A stretch of 39,666 bases of DNA from positions 1-39,666 of the forward strand of contig JAEEHQ010000070.1 in assembly GCA_016280915.1 (NCBI GenBank), in the 5' to 3' direction. Shown piece after piece: positions 28,784 to 38,302 of the stretch (position 1 is the first letter of the stretch; the number at the start of each line of letters is the position of its first letter). Source of the stretch: Bacteroidales bacterium (GTDB lineage Bacteria > Bacteroidota > Bacteroidia > Bacteroidales > P3). The translations under genes and the position numbers were made by a program. The notes under the pieces are model-generated. The model was not told the origin of the DNA. It made no database searches and saw only the letters and a list, made by a program, of their open reading frames with translations.

Positions 28784-29503
28784 TTAGAAGCTCCAGTTCA
28801 CACCCAAGCCTATGCCAATAGGCTCGTAGGTGAAGGGGGTGTTGCCATATTCGATGCCTGAGAGGTGGGTATAGGCGAGACTGAGGGTCAGCTTGACCTG
28901 TTGAAAGCCAAAGCGCAGCATGAGTTGAGGCTCGAAAAGTCCCAAGGGGCTGTCGAAAGTGTATTCGGGAGAGAGGGTGCCATCATCGGCAATCAGTACT
29001 TTATCCCAATGGGGCAACATCAGGCCACCTTTGAAGCCAACGCCCAAATCAACAAAGCCATGCAACAGCTTGCGGAAGCCAAAATTGAGCTGAGTGAAGG
29101 GTATTTGATAATAGCCGTCGTAATAAAAATTGTCCTTGTTCAGATCGGAAGACTTGCCTGAATAGGAGGTGCCGTAGGCATAGCCGACATACCACTCCAA
29201 CACTGCGGGCTGAAAATTCTTATAGATACCCGCCTGCAGCTGCGCCTGGAACGCTTTTTCATTGGTGAAGCTGACGGCTGCCTGAGTGCAGAGGAGGTTG
29301 GTGGGTGCATAAGCAAAGGAGACATTCAGTGCCGGAGCAAGCCCCAAGGGGGCCGAAGCAGAAAGCGAAGCCTCCAGTTGCTTCTCGCCTTTCTCTGCCA
29401 ACAAAGGCAGGCTGGTGGTTGGGGCATGGTAGACAATGCAGGAGCTCATGGTGGCGGACAGCAACATGGCTAATACGAGTAGTTTGAATAAGGGTATTCT
29501 CAT
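28784..29503 (-). CDS. Outer-membrane beta-barrel lipoprotein of unknown function
   Basis: The 239-residue protein starts with a lipoprotein signal (LLSATMSSC, lipobox Ser-Ser-Cys). The mature part alternates hydrophobic and polar residues like an outer-membrane barrel (LNVSFAYAPTNLL, FFAQLQAGIYKN-type strands, VGYAYGTSYSG) and ends in a terminal aromatic strand, GIGLGVNWSF. I recognise no specific family. It is the last gene before the 419-bp repeat element, whose inverted repeat sits just beyond its stop codon. Confidence 0.8.
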   Translation of the reverse strand: MRIPLFKLLVLAMLLSATMSSCIVYHAPTTSLPLLAEKGEKQLEASLSASAPLGLAPALNVSFAYAPTNLLCTQAAVSFTNEKAFQAQLQAGIYKNFQPAVLEWYVGYAYGTSYSGKSSDLNKDNFYYDGYYQIPFTQLNFGFRKLLHGFVDLGVGFKGGLMLPHWDKVLIADDGTLSPEYTFDSPLGLFEPQLMLRFGFQQVKLTLSLAYTHLSGIEYGNTPFTYEPIGIGLGVNWSF

Positions 29504-29573
29504 GGTGATTTATTTTTATTAATCAGTAATTATTGATCGATTTTGAACTGAGTTTAGACGAATAGTAGTTTTT

Positions 29574-30182
29574 TTAGTGATACTTCACGAATGGGAAATC
29601 ATCGACGAATTGTTTTGAGGAACCACCCTTCCTCATTTCTTCTAAGGCAGGGGAAGCTAATGATCTTTCCATTTGTAAGAGTTGCACTTTCCTCTCCAAT
29701 CCGCCAGCATAACCTGTCAGCGAGCCATTGCCCCCTACCACACGGTGGCAGGGAACGATCAGCAAGATGGGATTGTGTGCCACAGCGCCACCCACAGCAC
29801 GTGCCGACACGCATACCTCGGGTTGAGCAATAGCCAGACGTTGGGCAATGGCACCATAGGAGACGGTAGAACCATAGGGGATTTTCAGCAGCTCATTCCA
29901 TACTCGCTGTCGAAAGGTGCTGCCAAGCAACAGGATGGCCTTGAGGCAAAGTCCACGTGCGACAGCCTTAATGCTGATTAAGCTTGTTAGGAATTGTTTG
30001 ACAGGTTGATTACCAAACTGCAGGGAGATGCTGCTACCGAGATGGAGAGATAATCCGATAGGGCATTGTTGGCAAGTCTTATGCAGGGGATTGTTGATAT
30101 AACCATTGGTCAAACAAGCCATAGCGATCAGCAATGGATGAGTTAGATTGTGGATGTCTTTTTTAGTCTTACTTTTGGGCAT
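29574..30182 (-). CDS. ogt: Methylated-DNA--protein-cysteine methyltransferase (Ogt/AGT)
   Basis: The protein removes O6-alkyl groups from guanine by transfer to its own cysteine. From ATG 30182 it is 202 residues; the upstream TTG at 30218 would add 12 residues and is less likely. The DNA-binding and active-site segment reads ARAVGGAVAHNPILLIVPCH, with acceptor Cys145 in PCHRVVG, preceded by FRQRVWNELLKIPYGSTVSYG. Everything needed is present. A TACCTTTG box lies about 130 bases upstream. Confidence 0.94.
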   Translation of the reverse strand: MPKSKTKKDIHNLTHPLLIAMACLTNGYINNPLHKTCQQCPIGLSLHLGSSISLQFGNQPVKQFLTSLISIKAVARGLCLKAILLLGSTFRQRVWNELLKIPYGSTVSYGAIAQRLAIAQPEVCVSARAVGGAVAHNPILLIVPCHRVVGGNGSLTGYAGGLERKVQLLQMERSLASPALEEMRKGGSSKQFVDDFPFVKYH

Positions 30183-30314
30183 AATCCTCGTGTTTGGCAA
30201 TGTAGAATGAGCTATCAATTGTTCATGTCTTTCTGGTCAATCAGCTGCCTAATTCAATAACTGCTAGCACTTTTTGCTTTATTCAAACCATTAAGTCCAA
30301 TCGTATTTTGCCTG

Positions 30315-30322
30315 CAAAGGTA
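30315..30322 (-). promoter_or_regulatory. -7 box upstream of ogt
   Basis: The minus strand reads TACCTTTG (TAnnTTTG). It lies about 133 bases before the ogt start, giving a long leader. The rest of 30183-30560 holds no gene that I can support. Confidence 0.45.
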
Positions 30323-30464
30323 CAAAAAAAATGACATTTAAGAGATATGCCACATTGAGAAAAGCGACATTCTAAGGAAAACATGGACTTGAAAAAGTAA
30401 TATTTCCACAAAAGAAGACAAAATAGATAAGATTTGCAATCCTCGCCACTAGCCTGCAATGTCG

Positions 30465-30489
30465 ATTCTCCGCATATTCTGCGGGGAAT
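30465..30489. repeat. 10-bp inverted repeat between ogt and the antitoxin-like gene
   Basis: ATTCTCCGCA (30465-30474) and TGCGGGGAAT (30480-30489) pair over 10 positions (one G-T) around a 5-base loop. No T-run follows, so it may be an operator or RNA structure; function unknown. Confidence 0.5.
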
Positions 30490-30567
30490 AAGCAACTCTT
30501 TCACTGCATAGCAACAAAAAATGTGTGTGCCATAAAAAGCGTTGGGGGATTCTCTATTAAAAAACAT

Positions 30568-30598
30568 TTTGTCATGTTGGAAAAAAGTCGTACTTTTG
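30568..30598 (+). promoter_or_regulatory. Near-consensus Bacteroidota promoter of the antitoxin-like gene
   Basis: TTTG at 30568-30571 is followed, after 19 bases, by TACTTTTG at 30591-30598. This is the textbook TTTG-N19-TAnnTTTG layout. Transcription would begin near 30605, about 14 bases before the ATG at 30619. That rules out the upstream in-frame start at about 30574. Confidence 0.8.
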
Positions 30599-30618
30599 CA
30601 AATCGAAACTGCTTAATA

Positions 30619-30921
30619 ATGGAAACAACTGCTGAAAGAACACACAACAACATTTCTTCTATAATGCACTACTGGGGACTGGTGAAGAATTTGGACGACA
30701 AGTTGAAACTTGAACTTGTCGCGATGCTCATTAGCAGTATGCGCCTGTCTTCTGTTGCCGATGAAGAGGAGCGCGAGAAAGGGTTTCGCAGTTTGTCTGG
30801 ATGCTGGGCCAACGTTCATGGCGATGACGACATAGAAGCCATCATCCGCAAGGATCGCGAAAACCGTCGAGGGAACCGTATCATCCCATCGTTTGACAAC
30901 ACCGTGATGATGTCTCGGTGA
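30619..30921 (+). CDS. Small antitoxin-like protein
   Basis: The 100-residue protein (from ATG 30619, chosen because the promoter box overlaps any earlier start) has a helical first half, LDDKLKLELVAMLISSMR. Its second half, FRSLSGCWANVHGDDDIEAI, resembles the C-terminal part of the Bacteroidetes antitoxins that carry FGAW...DRSAEEII and bind a PIN-type toxin. No toxin gene follows it: the next gene, 73 bases on, is an AAA ATPase. It may be a solitary antitoxin or the first component of the ATPase system. The match is to a remembered pattern and is weak to moderate. Confidence 0.65.
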   Translation: METTAERTHNNISSIMHYWGLVKNLDDKLKLELVAMLISSMRLSSVADEEEREKGFRSLSGCWANVHGDDDIEAIIRKDRENRRGNRIIPSFDNTVMMSR

Positions 30922-30994
30922 ATGATGGTGAAATATTTATTGTCGAATAAAAGAAAATGCATCTTCGCATTTAAAAAAAAGAATTGGAATTCTT

Positions 30995-32143
30995 ATGAAG
31001 AATTTGTACATAAGTAACCTTGGGCCAATTGGTCAGGTGTCAGTGGATTTCGGAGACCTCACATTCTTAGTTGGTCCTCAAGCCAGCGGTAAAAGTTTGT
31101 TTCTGGAGCTACTGAAGTATATTGTTGATAAGGAATACATACTATCAAATCTCCGCAAGTATAATTTTATTATTGACAAAAAGAACCCTCAAAAGGTTTT
31201 GGATGTCGTTTTTGGTGATGGTCTAAACAAAATGTTCAAACCAGAGACAGAAATCCTGTTCGACAATGAAACAATATCCATTGACACTTTAACTAAACGC
31301 AACGTGCCTCAAAAGGAATCCATGTTTTATATTCCAGCACAGCGCATCCTTAGCATTGCCGATGGTCGTCCGAAAAACTTCATGGAGTTCGACCTTTCCA
31401 CCCCATATGTTTTGAGAGCTTTTAGCGAAACACTGAGAACATACATCCAAGGTTTCATGGGCGATCCGAACACAATCTTTCCTATCAGCAACAGGCTAAA
31501 AGGCGTGTTGAAACAATCTTTCAACGACAATATATTTTATGGCGGCAAGATTGTCATGGAGGAGAATGCTGGTCAAAAGAAGTTCCAAATGAAGATAGAT
31601 GACATGAATCTTCCTTTCATGACATGGAGCACCGGACAGAAAGAGTTTATGCCTCTGCTTATTGCTTTCTATTGCTTGTCTGGGCCTTCCTCACCTGTTT
31701 TTAAAAAGGATAATTATCAATATGTTGTAATCGAGGAACCTGAAATGGGTTTGCACCCACAAGCCATCAAAGCCATTCTGCTCGAAGTTTTGGAACTTCT
31801 GCATAATGGTCTGAAAGTGATTATTTCTACCCATTCCACCACTTTGCTTGACTTCGCTTGGACTTTTAATGCTATCAAAAAGGCATCTTCCGACAGAAAA
31901 GAAGATGCATTGTTCAAGTTGTTCAATATCCGTAAAACCCAAGCCAGTCGACAGTTGTTCGATGGTTTGTTCGACAAAACGCTTTCGACCTACTATTTCT
32001 CAAGGGTGGCAAATGGCAAAGTAGAATCGACTGATATTTCTACATTGGATGCTGGAAGCGAGAACGATGCCATTTCTGGTTGGGGTGGACTGTCTAAGTT
32101 CTCGGCAGACGCGGCAGACATCGTGTATGAATATGCAGAATAG
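30995..32143 (+). CDS. AAA ATPase, OLD/ABC-ATPase-like, probable defence component
   Basis: The 382-residue protein is a stand-alone ABC-type ATPase. Walker A is GPQASGKS (27-34) right after the typical N-terminal FGDLTFLVG. The ABC signature-like STGQKEF is at 212-218, Walker B YVVIEEPEMGLHPQAI at about 243-258, and the H-switch ISTHS at 277-281. No TOPRIM domain follows, unlike OLD nucleases, so a partner protein may supply the effector. The next gene starts 9 bases on and encodes a 159-residue protein. Two-gene ATPase-plus-effector arrangements such as Septu, PARIS and RloAB are precedents for the design; I do not claim identity with any of them. Confidence 0.88.
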   Translation: MKNLYISNLGPIGQVSVDFGDLTFLVGPQASGKSLFLELLKYIVDKEYILSNLRKYNFIIDKKNPQKVLDVVFGDGLNKMFKPETEILFDNETISIDTLTKRNVPQKESMFYIPAQRILSIADGRPKNFMEFDLSTPYVLRAFSETLRTYIQGFMGDPNTIFPISNRLKGVLKQSFNDNIFYGGKIVMEENAGQKKFQMKIDDMNLPFMTWSTGQKEFMPLLIAFYCLSGPSSPVFKKDNYQYVVIEEPEMGLHPQAIKAILLEVLELLHNGLKVIISTHSTTLLDFAWTFNAIKKASSDRKEDALFKLFNIRKTQASRQLFDGLFDKTLSTYYFSRVANGKVESTDISTLDAGSENDAISGWGGLSKFSADAADIVYEYAE

Positions 32144-32152
32144 TCATTGGGT

Positions 32153-32632
32153 ATGAGCAAGGATAAATCAAAAAAGAAGTTAACCTTCCGTGAGGCTGTG
32201 GCGGCAACGCCAGACGTGAGCAATGGTTATCACGAAGGACTGTCTGCATTCGGAGGATATACAGCTAAAATAAAAGTTCCCGACCCGACAAAGATTGACG
32301 GGAGCCTCGATATTGATGCCACCACAAGGGAGCTTTACCCTAATGATTGCCGATGGGATTATGCGTTAGGCTATGATGGCGAGGTCTTTTATATCGAAAT
32401 TCACTCTGCCATTACCAGCGAAGTCACAAAAATGCTAAAGAAACTGGAGTGGTTGAAAACGTGGCTTCCTTCCAAAGCTCCAGAGATTAACAAACTGACA
32501 GCAAAGAAGAAGAAAGCTGTTGCCTGGGTGCAATCCTCAAATTTCGATATTCCCAAGCACACACCACAGTACCGAATGATAGTTCAAAAGAAAATACTTC
32601 CAATGGCAATGTGGGATTATTCACAATTATAA
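32153..32632 (+). CDS. 159-residue partner of the AAA ATPase; possible PD-(D/E)XK-like effector
   Basis: ATG 32153 lies 9 bases after the ATPase stop, so the two are co-transcribed. Residues 1-12 are very basic (MSKDKSKKK). The core holds CRWDYALGYDGEVFYIEIHSA (69-85): an Asp at 69, then two strands and E82-x-H84. This resembles the D...ExK arrangement of the PD-(D/E)XK fold with His in the Lys position, followed by a helix (VTKMLKKLEWLKTWL). The C-terminal half is basic and has a final strand (PMAMWDYSQL). I recognise no named family. Nuclease activity is a hypothesis from this pattern only. Confidence 0.8.
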   Translation: MSKDKSKKKLTFREAVAATPDVSNGYHEGLSAFGGYTAKIKVPDPTKIDGSLDIDATTRELYPNDCRWDYALGYDGEVFYIEIHSAITSEVTKMLKKLEWLKTWLPSKAPEINKLTAKKKKAVAWVQSSNFDIPKHTPQYRMIVQKKILPMAMWDYSQL

Positions 32633-32964
32633 TCACAGCAACACAAAAGAATACAATGACATAAAACGTAGAAATAGTAAAGAAATAAATAGAGCTTGAA
32701 GTGCTTGTTCTCCTTAATCGAAGACTGGTAATCTTAAGAGGCGAGAATAAGAAACAACAGGTTCACGCATTGGCGTGGATTGTTCGTTCCTTATTTGCCT
32801 CAAGGTAATTACCAGTCACCTGATTAAGAAATAAGGATTCATAACGAAGGTCTCACGCCTTTTTCATATCCTTACCCCGAAATCGTCTTCCAACTCACGA
32901 AAAAGCAGGGAAGCCGAAAACTGCATTATAGAGTAGGCATATCATATCAAAAAATCAAAAAACT
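32633..32964. other. Gene-free interval around a long hairpin
   Basis: No supported reading frame lies between the ATPase pair and the PD-(D/E)XK gene. It holds the long imperfect hairpin at 32713-32828 (listed separately) and A/T-rich flanks. No recognisable TAnnTTTG box was found just upstream of 32965. Confidence 0.6.
32713..32828 (+). ncRNA. Long imperfect stem-loop, candidate structured RNA or DNA hairpin
   Basis: One 116-nt hairpin spans this region. Outer arm CTTAATC (32713-32719) pairs with GATTAAG (32822-32828). GACTGGTAAT (32723-32732) pairs perfectly with ATTACCAGTC (32808-32817). GAGGC pairs with GCCTC (32738-32742 with 32797-32801), GAATAAG with CTTATTT (32745-32751 with 32790-32796), and CACGC with GCGTG (32764-32768 with 32773-32777), closing on a loop of ATTG. 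Small bulges interrupt the stem. No T-run follows, so it is not a simple terminator. Its strand, transcription and function are unknown. Confidence 0.6.
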
Positions 32965-33525
32965 ATGGAAGAATCATTATTCATGCAAGATAGTTGGCAT
33001 AGTAACCATGGTTACGAGGCTATGCTTGATTTCCAAATGTCGTGGTTGATGCGGCTCGCCGCAGAAAAGGATATTGAGAAGCCTCGACTTCATCAAATCT
33101 GCAAAGAGGTATTGCTACGCCTTATTGAAAAAGAGGAAGAAAGGAATGTCGAGATATTGAAAGTAGAAGTTTGGCGGCAATGGGCGAGTATTGATGTAGT
33201 TGCAGAAATAGATGTGATAGTGGACAATAAAAAAGAACAGCATCTTGTTGTGATAGAAGACAAAGCATACTCAATGCTTCATGATGACCAATTGACGCGC
33301 TATAAGAAAATAGTTGGTGAAATTTATGAAGGCAAACGTAATATTCACTATTGTGTAATAACTTTTCACGATGAGGGCAAATGGTTTGACAAACTAAAAA
33401 ATGACTGTAAAAAAACCGGATGGAGATTACTCTCTTTCTACGAAGTGATCGGATGGAAGGATGGTGAATTCAAAGATACGGAGAGCGACCTCTTCAATGA
33501 GTTTTGGCTGAGAAAATGGTATTAA
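32965..33525 (+). CDS. PD-(D/E)XK nuclease superfamily protein (PDDEXK_4-like)
   Basis: The 186-residue protein matches the layout of the PDDEXK_4 family. KVEVWRQW (about 66-73) has a Glu, EIDVIVD has the catalytic Asp83, and VVIEDKAYS holds Glu98-x-Lys100. QLTRYKK (109-115) is the Gln/Arg helix typical of the family. The C-terminal part is a helical/strand layer (WRLLSFYEVIGW). Family members are common in restriction and phage-defence loci. It is followed, 5 bases on, by the WG-repeat lipoprotein and is most likely co-transcribed with it. Confidence 0.85.
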   Translation: MEESLFMQDSWHSNHGYEAMLDFQMSWLMRLAAEKDIEKPRLHQICKEVLLRLIEKEEERNVEILKVEVWRQWASIDVVAEIDVIVDNKKEQHLVVIEDKAYSMLHDDQLTRYKKIVGEIYEGKRNIHYCVITFHDEGKWFDKLKNDCKKTGWRLLSFYEVIGWKDGEFKDTESDLFNEFWLRKWY

Positions 33526-33530
33526 TTATT

Positions 33531-34730
33531 ATGAAAATGAAGAGGATATTATTTGGTATTACCCTTTGGTCATCAATGATGGCTATTATTAGTTGTACAG
33601 GACATAATGACTACAAGGCTCTATTTCCTGCAAAATGCGGCGACAAATGGGGATACATTAACATATGTGGTGAATTTGTGATAAAACCACAATTTGATTG
33701 TGCATTTGAATTTTCTGAGGGTATGGCAAGGGTGTGTGTTGGAGACAAGGAGGGATTTATTAATACGAAGGGAGAATTAGTAATAAATCCACAATATGAC
33801 AATGTGGGTGATTTTTCTGAAGGGTTAGCCCTGGCAGAAAACGATTTGTTTGGTTTTATTGATAAGAAAGGAGCATTTGTAATTGACCAAGTGTTTGATC
33901 GCCTTATAGACAGAGCTGTTTTCTCGGAAGGAATGATTCCTGTACGTAACAATGGCAAATATGGGTACTACGACAATAAAGGGAAAATGGTAATAATACC
34001 TCAATTTGACTATGTAGGTGTTTTTTCAGAAGGATTGGCATCGGTCTTAAAAAATGGAAAAATAGGTTTTATTGATAAGGAAGGTAAGATGATAATTGAT
34101 CCCCATTTCCCATGCGGTCCCTATGACTACTTTTTTTCTGACGGTTTGGCTTCTGTGCGATTTTATGACACCATTAATGGCTGTTACAAATATGGTTACA
34201 TTAATAAAGAAGGTGCCTTTGTTATAAAACCGCAATACAGTGAAGCCTATCCTTTCTCAGAAGGGATAGCTTTTGTACGGGAAGATGAAGGGAGAAACAT
34301 TCGAGGTTCCGATAATGTATTTCGCTATGTGAAAGCAAAAGGATATCTTATTAATAAAGAAGGAAAACGAATAAATGATTTCCAGTTTGATGAAGTTGGT
34401 GGGTTTTCAGAAGGTTTAGCTTGTGTAAGAATTGATGACAAATATGGGTATATTGATACAAGAGGAGATTTGGTGATAGAACCTCAATTTGATGTAGCAA
34501 GGGATTTTTCTGAAGGTTTGGCTGCCGTAGGAGTTGGGGGAGGGTATAATTCGAATTCGATAGAAGGATACATTAACTCAAAAGGGAAATTTGTGATTAA
34601 CCCACAATTTAATAATGCTTACCCTTTTATTAATGGATTAGCACAAGTTGTGATTGACAAAGAAATTGGTTGCAGGATTTGCTATATCAATAAGAATGGT
34701 AATGTGGTGGCAGAATGGGACCAAAAATAA
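33531..34730 (+). CDS. WG-repeat lipoprotein
   Basis: The ATG at 33531 gives MKMKRILFGITLWSSMMAIISC, a lipoprotein signal with lipobox AIISC; an earlier in-frame start at 33504 would overlap the nuclease gene and hide it. The 399-residue product consists of about nine WG repeats, each around the pattern KWGYIN..GEFVIKPQFD...FSEGLA. WG repeats form beta-propeller-like surfaces used for binding, often at the cell surface. The function is unknown. The gene follows the nuclease by 5 bases and ends 70 bases before dnaK (convergent). Confidence 0.88.
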   Translation: MKMKRILFGITLWSSMMAIISCTGHNDYKALFPAKCGDKWGYINICGEFVIKPQFDCAFEFSEGMARVCVGDKEGFINTKGELVINPQYDNVGDFSEGLALAENDLFGFIDKKGAFVIDQVFDRLIDRAVFSEGMIPVRNNGKYGYYDNKGKMVIIPQFDYVGVFSEGLASVLKNGKIGFIDKEGKMIIDPHFPCGPYDYFFSDGLASVRFYDTINGCYKYGYINKEGAFVIKPQYSEAYPFSEGIAFVREDEGRNIRGSDNVFRYVKAKGYLINKEGKRINDFQFDEVGGFSEGLACVRIDDKYGYIDTRGDLVIEPQFDVARDFSEGLAAVGVGGGYNSNSIEGYINSKGKFVINPQFNNAYPFINGLAQVVIDKEIGCRICYINKNGNVVAEWDQK

Positions 34731-34744
34731 AATTGTGTATCTAT

Positions 34745-34776
34745 ACAAAAAGAGGATGCCACTTGTGACATCCTCT
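34745..34776 (-). terminator. Intrinsic terminator downstream of dnaK
   Basis: AGAGGATG (34751-34758) pairs with CATCCTCT (34769-34776), with CAC/GTG in the inner stem and a TT loop. Read on the minus strand the hairpin is followed by TTTTTG. It lies about 25 bases after the dnaK stop. On the plus strand it has only a weak T-run for the WG-repeat gene. Confidence 0.75.
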
Positions 34777-34800
34777 CTATTGTATTGACTATTTGTAGCC

Positions 34801-36738
<1,938 letters not shown>

Positions 36739-37059
36739 AATATTCTTTATTTATTTTTTATTCAACTTATTTTTTCTGCCAGTATTGCGACTGACATACC
36801 CTTGTCACCAACAACCGTGCCAACCCTTCCTCCGCCCACTCACTACTGACAATATGGCAGTATTTCTCAAAAAAGCTGGCAACAATTCAACTGAAATGCG
36901 CCAAATGCCACTCGACACAGCCACCATCGGGACAAGGAAAAGAAACAACGCGAGTTCCAACAAAATCCGAAGCCGATAGGAAGCTCCATCTCATCATCAA
37001 GACGAACTACATTAAAACTTAGGAAGATCTTGCGTAGAACTCCATGTTAAAGAGTATTA

Positions 37060-37103
37060 ATAGCGAGAACCTAGCAAAGAGATAGCAAGGAGACCGCGAG
37101 AAA
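37060..37103 (+). repeat. 11-bp imperfect tandem repeat, about four units
   Basis: Units are ATAGCGAGAAC (37060-37070), CTAGCAAAGAG (37071-37081), ATAGCAAGGAG (37082-37092) and ACCGCGAGAAA (37093-37103). The consensus, close to ATAGCGAGGAG, matches the minus-strand reading of the repeat at 1847-1900. Confidence 0.7.
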
Positions 37104-37122
37104 GAGACCCAGCTTCCAAGCA

Positions 37123-37155
37123 GGTAGACATCCATTGCCGTCATTGAGGTCTACC
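37123..37155. repeat. 7-bp inverted repeat
   Basis: GGTAGAC (37123-37129) and GTCTACC (37149-37155) are perfect inverted copies 19 bases apart. No associated gene or T-run supports a function. Confidence 0.4.
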
Positions 37156-37404
37156 CAAATAGGCTGTGTCATATTTCTCATTCGTGTGCATTGCGTCTAA
37201 TCGATGCTGACGGTATAATTATGACACGGGCATCGGAGTCGGCACATTCGCGCCACGAAACTGGGGTATGAGCCAGTGCCTTTCATTGCAGGTTGTTTTC
37301 TTTGCCAATTAATTATGGGGAGTACTATAAATTACGATTTTGAGAGCGTTGATTTCTCCGCTTTCGCGATGCTCAGCTATCGAAAGTCCACAGGACTTTC
37401 TTCA

Positions 37405-37779
37405 CTACGACACGCATTTGTATTTTCCTGATTCACCCCACATAATAAGAGGTTGCTCCACTTTGCCTTGCACCCCGTCGGTCTTGGCCTTCTCAGGAAA
37501 TACGATAGACTATGCAACATGGTCGACCATAGCATTCTCTCCTCCCGGGAACTCGGCAAATGTAAGCCTCTCTCCAGCATCCTCCTCGTTCCACCAACTC
37601 AATTCAACTGGGTCATTGCTCCACGCCACGTCGTACCAACGTGCCGCCTGGTCGTCGTCGCGATTCTCCATTGGATTGATGATTGCTTTTACTGAAGACC
37701 CAAGTCCTTCAACAAAGCGGACGGCTTCGGGCGAATCGGCAAACACCCTGTGTTCGCACACCGCTTCGAGAGGGTGCAA
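37405..37779 (-). pseudogene. Remnant of a TonB-like C-terminal domain protein
   Basis: On the minus strand the frame ends with LTFAEFPGGENAMVDHVA followed by a TAG stop (37510-37512). Past the stop, the same frame continues SIVFPEKAKTDGVQGKVEQP. Together these match the start of the TonB C-terminal domain found in Bacteroidetes energy-transducer and BlaR1-TonB fusion proteins (pattern FPGG...A...YP..A...G.QG.V). The rest of the domain after GKV is missing. It lies just downstream of the BlaI-like remnant, the normal order for a blaI-blaR1/tonB pair, so the middle of the second gene seems deleted. The BlaR1 link is inferred. Confidence 0.6.
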
Positions 37780-38092
37780 AACACTCTTTAGTTAGCGCCT
37801 CTAAGTCTTCGAGCGTGACGGCCTTTTTGTCGACTAGGAATAAGACCATGTTGCGGAATGATGACCCGAAATAATTCCTCGCCATCTTACCGAGTATTTG
37901 GCTGGAATAGTCGTCTCGGCTGACGAGAGGGTAGTAACGGTTGGACTTGTTGAAGGTGGTGTGGCCGACATAGCCTTTTTTCTCCAAGATCCTAACTACG
38001 GTTAGTATGGTGTTGTAGGCGGGTTTGGGAGGTTCGATGGCTGACACTATCTCGTTGGCGAAACCTTGTTTTATTGACCAGATGGCCTGCAT
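37709..38092 (-). CDS. BlaI/MecI-type repressor, probably damaged
   Basis: The 127-residue frame contains the winged-helix DNA-binding domain of BlaI/MecI/CopY repressors (IWSIKQGF, PPKPAYNTILTVVRILEKKGY, YYPLVSRDDYSS) and the C-terminal dimerisation helices (NYFGSSFRNMVLFLVDKKAV). Two defects suggest decay. First, the family's start should lie some ten residues upstream: the frame is open through KELTPAEEQV, back to a stop near 38159, but no ATG, GTG or TTG occurs there. Second, after LTKE the sequence runs into an Arg/Cys-rich tail unlike the family. A rare start codon would rescue the N-terminus. Confidence 0.6.
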   Translation of the reverse strand: MQAIWSIKQGFANEIVSAIEPPKPAYNTILTVVRILEKKGYVGHTTFNKSNRYYPLVSRDDYSSQILGKMARNYFGSSFRNMVLFLVDKKAVTLEDLEALTKECFAPSRSGVRTQGVCRFARSRPLC

Positions 38093-38302
38093 GACCTGCT
38101 CTTCGGCAGGTGTAAGTTCTTTTGTCTCTTGTGCTTTTATTGGGTTTAAATTAATTTTTTAGTTCTGTAACGTAAAAGTTGATGTGCTATTGTTCGTAAT
38201 AGTTCCTTTTAACAAAAAAAGTTTGTGGTTGATTAATAATATTGGTATTTGTAGTGGGGGGAATCGGGTGTTGGGATAGGAAAAAATCAATATTTTTAGG
38301 TA

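Larger units (their letters stand above)
36739..37404. other. Intergenic stretch between dnaK and a decayed region
   Basis: No gene is supported in these ~660 bases. It holds the 11-bp tandem repeat at 37060-37103 and a 7-bp inverted repeat at 37123-37155 (GGTAGAC...GTCTACC). The remainder is unstructured to my reading. Confidence 0.5.

Noticed and set aside
30283..30567. 94-residue minus-strand frame rich in Cys and Phe
   Set aside because: Contains the ogt -7 box and a hairpin; no family motif or plausible ribosome-binding site.
32713..32828. Retron msd or integron attC site
   Set aside because: No reverse transcriptase or integrase gene is nearby, and the arm ends do not carry the GTTRRRY/RYYYAAC core boxes of attC.
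30219..34740. Prophage or integrative element
   Set aside because: No integrase, phage structural gene, tRNA or attachment site was seen; base composition and gene types suggest a defence-like island only.
37340..37795. Plus-strand Ser-rich frame in the decayed region
   Set aside because: It is antisense to the TonB-like remnant, which has recognisable motifs.
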